A stretch of DNA of 7,305 nt from positions 1-7,305 of the forward strand of contig CAKKQC010000087.1 in NCBI GenBank assembly GCA_919901855.1. The letters run 5' to 3'. Shown piece by piece: positions 6,001 to 7,305 of the stretch (position 1 is the stretch's first letter; every line of letters begins with the position of its first letter). Source of the stretch: a bacterium. Its GTDB lineage: Bacteria > Oederibacteriota > CAKKQC01. The notes under the pieces were generated by a model. The model was not told the origin of the DNA. It saw nothing but the letters and a program-made list of their open reading frames with translations, and made no database searches. The position numbers were made by a program, and so were the translations under genes.

Positions 6001-7305
6001 CCAGCGTCGTGATCGTCGGCGCACCAGGGCAATACGAGTAGTTCAGGCTCCCGGACCAGTCCCCGCCGAAGCCGTCGACCTTGAGGTAGTACGTCTGCGT
6101 GCTCGCCGCCACGTAGTCGAACGTGAACTGCCACGAGCCGCCGCTGTCGTCGTCCGACGCCACCTGCAACGTGCCCGCCGAGTCCGAGTACAGCCGCCCC
6201 CGCGAGTCCCCGCTCCCGCCCACCGTGTCGAAGTGGTACGAGGTCCCCGCCGTCATCGCGATCTGGTACCAGTCCGCCGTATCGGTCACGTTCAGGACGT
6301 GCGGGCCGTGGGCTTGCGTTGACGCCGTCGGCGTCAGCACCGTCCCCGTCGTCGACACGTCATCACCGGGATCCCAGGCATCTCCCGCCGGGGGAATCGA
6401 GTAGTAGTAGTTCAGGCTCCCGGACCACCCTCCCACGCACGGATTCCAGTAGGCGACCTTGAGGTAGTACGTCTGCGTGCTCGCCGCCACATAGTCGAAG
6501 CTGAACTGCCCGATGCCGCCGCTGTCGTCGTCCGCCGCCACCTGCACCGTACCCGCCGCATCCGAGTACAGCCACGCCGCATCGTCCCCGGCGCCTCCCA
6601 CTGTGTCGAAATGGTAGCTTCGGCCTGCGATCATGTCGATGCGATACCAGTCCGCGCAATCCGTCGTCGTCGTGATCGTGTGCGGACCATGCGCCTGCGT
6701 CACCAGCGTCGGCGTGATCACTGTCCCCGTCGACGACACGTCGTCACCGGGATCCCAGGCGTCCCCTGCCGCGATATACGTGAACCCTCCGACGAGCGTC
6801 GCCGCGCCCCCACACGTGGTCACCACCACGTCCTGCGCGCCCGCCGTTCCCGCCGGCGTCGTCACCGTCACCGTCGTCGCCGTATTGCCAGTAACCGTCG
6901 CCGCCGCGCCCCCGATCGTCACCGCGGTGACACCGGTCAGGTTCGTCCCGTTGATCACGACACCCGTAGTCCCGCCCGCCACCGGCCCGCTAGTCGTGTC
7001 CAGCGTCGTGATCGTCGGCACTGCCGCGTACGTGAACGCCCCCACGCTCGTCACCGAGCCGCCGCACGTGGTCACCACCACGTCCTGCGCACCCGCCGTC
7101 CCCGCCGGCGTCGTCACCGTCACCGTCGTCGCCGTGTTGCCCGTAACCGTCGCCGCCGCGCCACCGATCGTGACCGCCGTGACACCGGTCAGGTTCGTCC
7201 CGTTGATCACCACCCCCGTCGTCCCGCCCGCCACCGGTCCGCAGGTCGTCCCCAGGCTCGTGATCGTCGGCGCCGCCGTGTACGTATAGGCACCCACGCT
7301 CGTCA
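1..7305 (-). CDS. Giant multidomain surface/secreted protein (IPT/TIG, PPC, SBBP and NHL propellers), partial at both ends
   Basis: A single frame is open across the whole window: 2,434 codons from 7303 to 2 with no stop. Third codon positions are overwhelmingly G or C (Thr is mostly ACG/ACC), and the translation gives recognisable extracellular modules throughout, so this is the real frame although neither start nor stop lies in the window. Domains in fragment numbering: TIG tail 1-8, TIG 12-92 and 96-176, PPC 180-302 and 307-424, TIG 429-509, CARDB/DUF11-like 515-610, seven-bladed SBBP propeller 626-992, TIG 1000-1249 (three), split TIG 1253-1294 plus 1638-1674 around a six-bladed NHL propeller 1301-1637, TIG 1679-1929 (three), PPC 1934-2053, TIG 2058-2434 (four and a half). 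Such proteins are normally exported and act as adhesins, stalks or scaffolds; that role is inferred. No signal peptide, transmembrane segment, sorting signal or catalytic domain is seen. Terminal regions outside the window would decide anchoring. Confidence 0.93.
172..189. repeat. Recurrent 7-bp inverted repeat within TIG coding DNA (representative copy)
   Basis: ACGTGGT, a CACC spacer, then ACCACGT form a perfect 7-bp inverted repeat with a 4-base loop. The sense codons here spell the TTVVVD segment near the end of each TIG. I find the same perfect element starting at 424, 676, 928, 1813, 4102, 5815, 6814 and 7066, always at the same place in the domain. Other TIG copies have one or more changes that break it. 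It may be a by-product of the codons used; a structural role is not shown. Confidence 0.55.
270..411. repeat. Long identical direct repeat, copy 1 (pairs with 7164-7305)
   Basis: These 142 bases are identical to 7164-7305, the last bases of the window, at an offset of 6,894 bp (2,298 codons, in frame). They span the end of one TIG and the first part of the next. The match runs into the window edge, so its full length is unknown. Confidence 0.88.
1145..1504 (-). other. PPC-type domain 3
   Basis: About 120 residues, TDAWDPGDDASTTG to WSGSLNYSY, with all the landmarks of the other two copies: STQAHGPH, DCADWYRIDM, YHFDTVGG, YSDAAGTV, VSDDDSGG, AQFSI and TQTYYLKV. It keeps both cysteines seen in PPC 1, at 1397-1399 (DCADWY) and 1178-1180 (FGGCNTWSG). 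Distinct points are IYSDAAGTVLMVSDDD and ITWAAAS where the others have FDYVAAS. It exits through YCPGAP into the last TIG run, as PPC 2 does. Confidence 0.78.
1517..2269 (-). repeat. IPT/TIG run 3: three complete domains
   Basis: Copies at 2269-2027 and 2017-1775 (81 residues each, 252 bp spacing) and 1765-1517 (83 residues). The first ends with CTGVATSVGGFTY and has several private changes, such as TITGNSTTTVTV, making it one of the more diverged copies. The second has VTVAKF-antisense DNA that reads LATVTAVTIGG in the sense frame. The third is the LDTTSGP (Ser-10) variant, has two extra residues before its final strand (CASVGSATLVGGFTY) and leads into PPC 3 through VTSVTDAW. Confidence 0.86.
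2282..2392 (-). repeat. C-terminal half of the split IPT/TIG domain
   Basis: Thirty-seven residues, TVPAG followed by LIVTTPAGTAGAQDV and ending TLVGGFVY. From LIVTTPAG onward they match residues 50-81 of the intact copies without a gap. Together with the N-terminal half at 3547-3422 this rebuilds a whole TIG domain lacking only the seven residues 43-49, where the NHL propeller is inserted. The conserved Cys 69 is present, and Cys 10 is present in the other half. Confidence 0.82.
2393..3403 (-). other. Six-bladed NHL-repeat beta-propeller
   Basis: Six tandem units, each beginning ISTVAGTG or ISTLAGTG, at 3403, 3232, 3061, 2890, 2719 and 2545. The first four are exactly 57 codons, the fifth is 58, and the last stops at VREL after 51. 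The unit consensus is ISTVAGTG-x-x-x-YNGDGIAAT-x-A-x-L-x-x-P-x-x-V-A-VDGAGNLYIAD-x-x-N-x-RIRKVT-x-x-TGQ. This is the NHL pattern, with the VDGxGNLYIAD core and the N-x-R-(I/V)-RKV strand. NHL repeats form six-bladed propellers used for protein, RNA or ligand contacts, and in bacteria they are common in secreted proteins. Six units is the number for one closed propeller. Its chain enters and leaves through a TIG domain (see the two halves on each side). Confidence 0.86.
3422..3547 (-). repeat. N-terminal half of a split IPT/TIG domain
   Basis: Forty-two residues, PTIASLGTTCGP through VTIGGAAATL, match residues 1-42 of the intact 81-residue copies. The protein then leaves the TIG consensus with ESGTTM and enters the NHL repeats at 3403. 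The missing second half appears after the propeller at 2392-2282. In intact copies this point is the loop after the strand reading GGAAATV, where TGNTATT would follow. Confidence 0.82.
3557..4306 (-). repeat. IPT/TIG run 2: three complete domains
   Basis: Three 81-residue copies at 4306-4064, 4054-3812 and 3799-3557, following the SBBP propeller through the linker CGPVCPGAP. The spacing is 252 bp, then 255 bp; the extra codon lies in the linker SSAI between copies two and three. All have Cys at residues 10 and 69 and the INGT(N/D)L and VTIGG motifs. Several carry the variant LAGTSAVTIGG or LAGASAVTIGG in place of LTGVTAVTIGG, showing that copies have diverged in patches. The run continues directly into the split TIG that hosts the NHL propeller. 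Confidence 0.87.
4328..5428 (-). other. Seven-bladed beta-propeller of SBBP type
   Basis: Seven consecutive units, each starting with Trp, at 5428, 5269, 5113, 4945, 4786, 4630 and 4474; each is 49-56 residues long. The typical unit reads W-S-x-x-x-GG, a variable loop, G-x-x-V-D-x-x-G-N-x-x-V-x-G, about ten variable residues, then W-x-x-x-K-Y-D-x-x-G-x-L-V/I. This is the SBBP (seven-bladed beta-propeller) pattern, and the count of exactly seven supports one closed propeller. Good examples are VVVDQAGNVYAAG (blade 1), SIVVDGAGNIIVDG (blade 4) and RIIKYDPAGTVIWS (blade 4 to 5). It is flanked by Cys in APACVPAV on the entry side and YGACGPVC on the exit side. These repeats occur in large secreted proteins; ligand or partner is unknown. 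No catalytic residues are recognised. Confidence 0.8.
5474..5761 (-). other. Ig-like domain of CARDB/DUF11 type
   Basis: About 96 residues beginning PTLAAAAASASVLSVGG, followed by TVTLTVTNTGGADATGV, a Gly-rich stretch with VTVTTGPTPAG, then GGNQTFSWTWSVSG and WVSFTASAGG. The 'xVTLTVTNTGGxxATGV ... GPTPAG ... QTFSWTW ... VxFTASA' order is that of the CARDB/DUF11-like Ig-fold repeats found in bacterial cell-surface proteins, where they serve as stalk or adhesion modules. Only one copy is present. It joins the preceding TIG through VAGGG and the following propeller through a Pro- and Ala-rich linker (TPVYPQAAPACVPAV) with a Cys. The family call is by motif only; another Ig-like family is possible. 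Confidence 0.6.
5777..6019 (-). repeat. IPT/TIG domain, single copy between PPC 2 and the CARDB-like domain
   Basis: One complete 81-residue IPT/TIG domain, PTITTLDTTSGP to VTLVGGFTY. It is the Ser-10 variant, like the copies at 7018-6776 and 1765-1517. Most of its DNA (5844-6020) is identical to the copy 999 bp upstream in the coding direction (6843-7019). Strand and turn motifs (GPVAGG, INGTNL, VTIGG, VTTPAGTAG) are intact, so it should fold as a normal Ig-like spacer. Confidence 0.86.
5844..6020. repeat. Long identical direct repeat, copy 1 (pairs with 6843-7019)
   Basis: These 177 bases are identical, by direct comparison, to 6843-7019, at an offset of 999 bp (333 codons, in frame). They cover most of one IPT/TIG domain. 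Identity ends at mismatches at 5843/6842 and 6021/7020. The two copies bracket the PPC 1-PPC 2 tandem. Confidence 0.9.
6032..6385 (-). other. PPC-type domain 2
   Basis: A second copy, about 118 residues, in tandem with PPC 1 through the linker SIPPAG. It has the same landmarks: GDAWDPGDD, TQAHGPH, TADWYQIAM, SYHFDTVGG, LYSDSAGT, ASDDDSGG, QFTFDYVAASTQTYYLKV and WSGSLNYSY. The two cysteines of PPC 1 and PPC 3 are both missing: the first site reads TADWY instead of CADWY, and the second reads FGGDWSG. The DNA for the TQTYYLKV strand is almost identical to that of PPC 1, so the tandem is probably a duplication. It leads into a TIG domain through YCPGAP, the same linker used after PPC 3. Confidence 0.78.
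6398..6766 (-). other. PPC-type domain 1 (bacterial pre-peptidase C-terminal-like)
   Basis: About 123 residues starting GDAWDPGDD. It contains HGPH, then DCADWYRIDM, SYHFDTVGG, LYSDAAGTV, an acidic ADDDSGG turn, QFSFDY, TQTYYLKV and the closing WSGSLNYYY. The order 'aromatic-rich DWY strand, YxFxT strand, LYSxxG, DDDSGG, YYLKV' matches the PPC jelly-roll seen at the ends of secreted peptidases and in large surface proteins. The DDDSGG cluster is the usual site of Ca-type or polar contacts in this fold; metal binding is inferred. It carries two Cys (6656-6658 and 6437-6439), also present in PPC 3 but both absent in PPC 2. It follows a TIG domain directly through a short IAAGDAW linker. Confidence 0.78.
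6843..7019. repeat. Long identical direct repeat, copy 2 (pairs with 5844-6020)
   Basis: Partner of the repeat at 5844-6020; no difference in 177 bases, including synonymous positions. Such identity between separated domains indicates recent duplication or gene conversion rather than protein-level selection alone. Confidence 0.9.
7164..7305. repeat. Long identical direct repeat, copy 2 (pairs with 270-411)
   Basis: Right-edge partner of 270-411. The first mismatch on the inner side is at 7163 (a) versus 269 (g). The identity between opposite ends of the window implies that the TIG array extends beyond 7305 with closely related units. Confidence 0.88.

Larger units (their letters stand above)
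6776..7305 (-). repeat. IPT/TIG run 1: C-terminal tail plus two complete domains
   Basis: The fragment opens with the last residues of an IPT/TIG domain (7303-7280, ending AYTY), followed by complete 81-residue copies at 7270-7028 and 7018-6776, spaced 252 bp. Each runs from PTIT to FTY and carries the family hallmarks: a PxxG turn after strand A (GPVAGG), the INGTNL motif, the VTIGG strand and a VTTPAGTAG strand near the C-terminus. IPT/TIG domains are Ig-like beta-sandwiches that act as spacers or binding modules in bacterial surface proteins. Thr makes up 23 of 81 residues in the first copy. That copy has Cys at its residues 10 and 69. The second has LDTTSGP, so Ser replaces the first Cys, and it ends in the TLVGGFTY variant found in copies that precede another domain type. 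Confidence 0.88.

Noticed and set aside
3335-6322. A 995-codon plus-strand open frame, rich in Arg, His and Pro
   Set aside because: It lies antisense to recognisable PPC, CARDB-like, SBBP and TIG coding sequence. Its composition is the complement-frame effect of GC-rich codons, and it shows no domain of its own.
1-7305. CRISPR array or satellite DNA, because of the regular 252-bp spacing
   Set aside because: The period is a whole number of codons, the units are 81-residue IPT/TIG domains with 3- or 4-residue linkers, and the copies vary mainly at silent sites. There are no short direct repeats with unique spacers.

Overview
The window is the interior of one very large open reading frame on the minus strand. 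Reading codons whose plus-strand triplets begin at positions 2, 5, 8 and so on, I translated the window line by line and found no stop: 2,434 codons from 7303 down to 2, with neither the true start nor the true stop inside. The product is a giant modular, probably secreted or surface-displayed protein, rich in Thr, Gly, Val and Ala. All of the apparent plus-strand reading frames and the shorter minus-strand ones are shadows of this frame in GC-rich, repetitive DNA. There is no intergenic DNA, promoter, terminator, RNA gene, mobile element or CRISPR array.

Domain order from N to C (high to low coordinate): the tail of an IPT/TIG domain; two IPT/TIG domains (7270-6776); two PPC-type domains (6766-6032); one IPT/TIG (6019-5777); one CARDB/DUF11-like Ig-type domain (about 5761-5474); a seven-bladed SBBP-type beta-propeller (5428-4328); three IPT/TIG (4306-3557); an IPT/TIG split in two (3547-3422 and 2392-2282) with a six-bladed NHL propeller inserted in it (3403-2393); three IPT/TIG (2269-1517); a third PPC-type domain (1504-1145); then four complete IPT/TIG and the first half of a fifth, running off the left edge. 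In total there are 13 intact, one split and two partial IPT/TIG copies, mostly spaced at exactly 252 bp (84 codons).

The architecture suggests a rod of Ig-like spacers carrying two propellers and Ca- or ligand-binding-type jelly-roll modules, the usual layout of large bacterial adhesins and cell-surface proteins. Paired cysteines and very few charged residues in the repeats fit an extracytoplasmic location. The organism is a GC-rich bacterium. Such combinations of NHL, SBBP, TIG and PPC modules are typical of large-genome environmental lineages (Planctomycetes/Verrucomicrobia relatives, Acidobacteria, former Deltaproteobacteria and related candidate phyla), but the window does not allow a firm assignment.

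The most notable points are the propeller-inside-TIG arrangement, a cysteine pair that is present or absent together across the PPC copies, long identical in-frame DNA repeats that point to recent duplication or gene conversion, and a recurrent small inverted repeat in the TIG coding DNA. I see no evidence for a multi-gene system.
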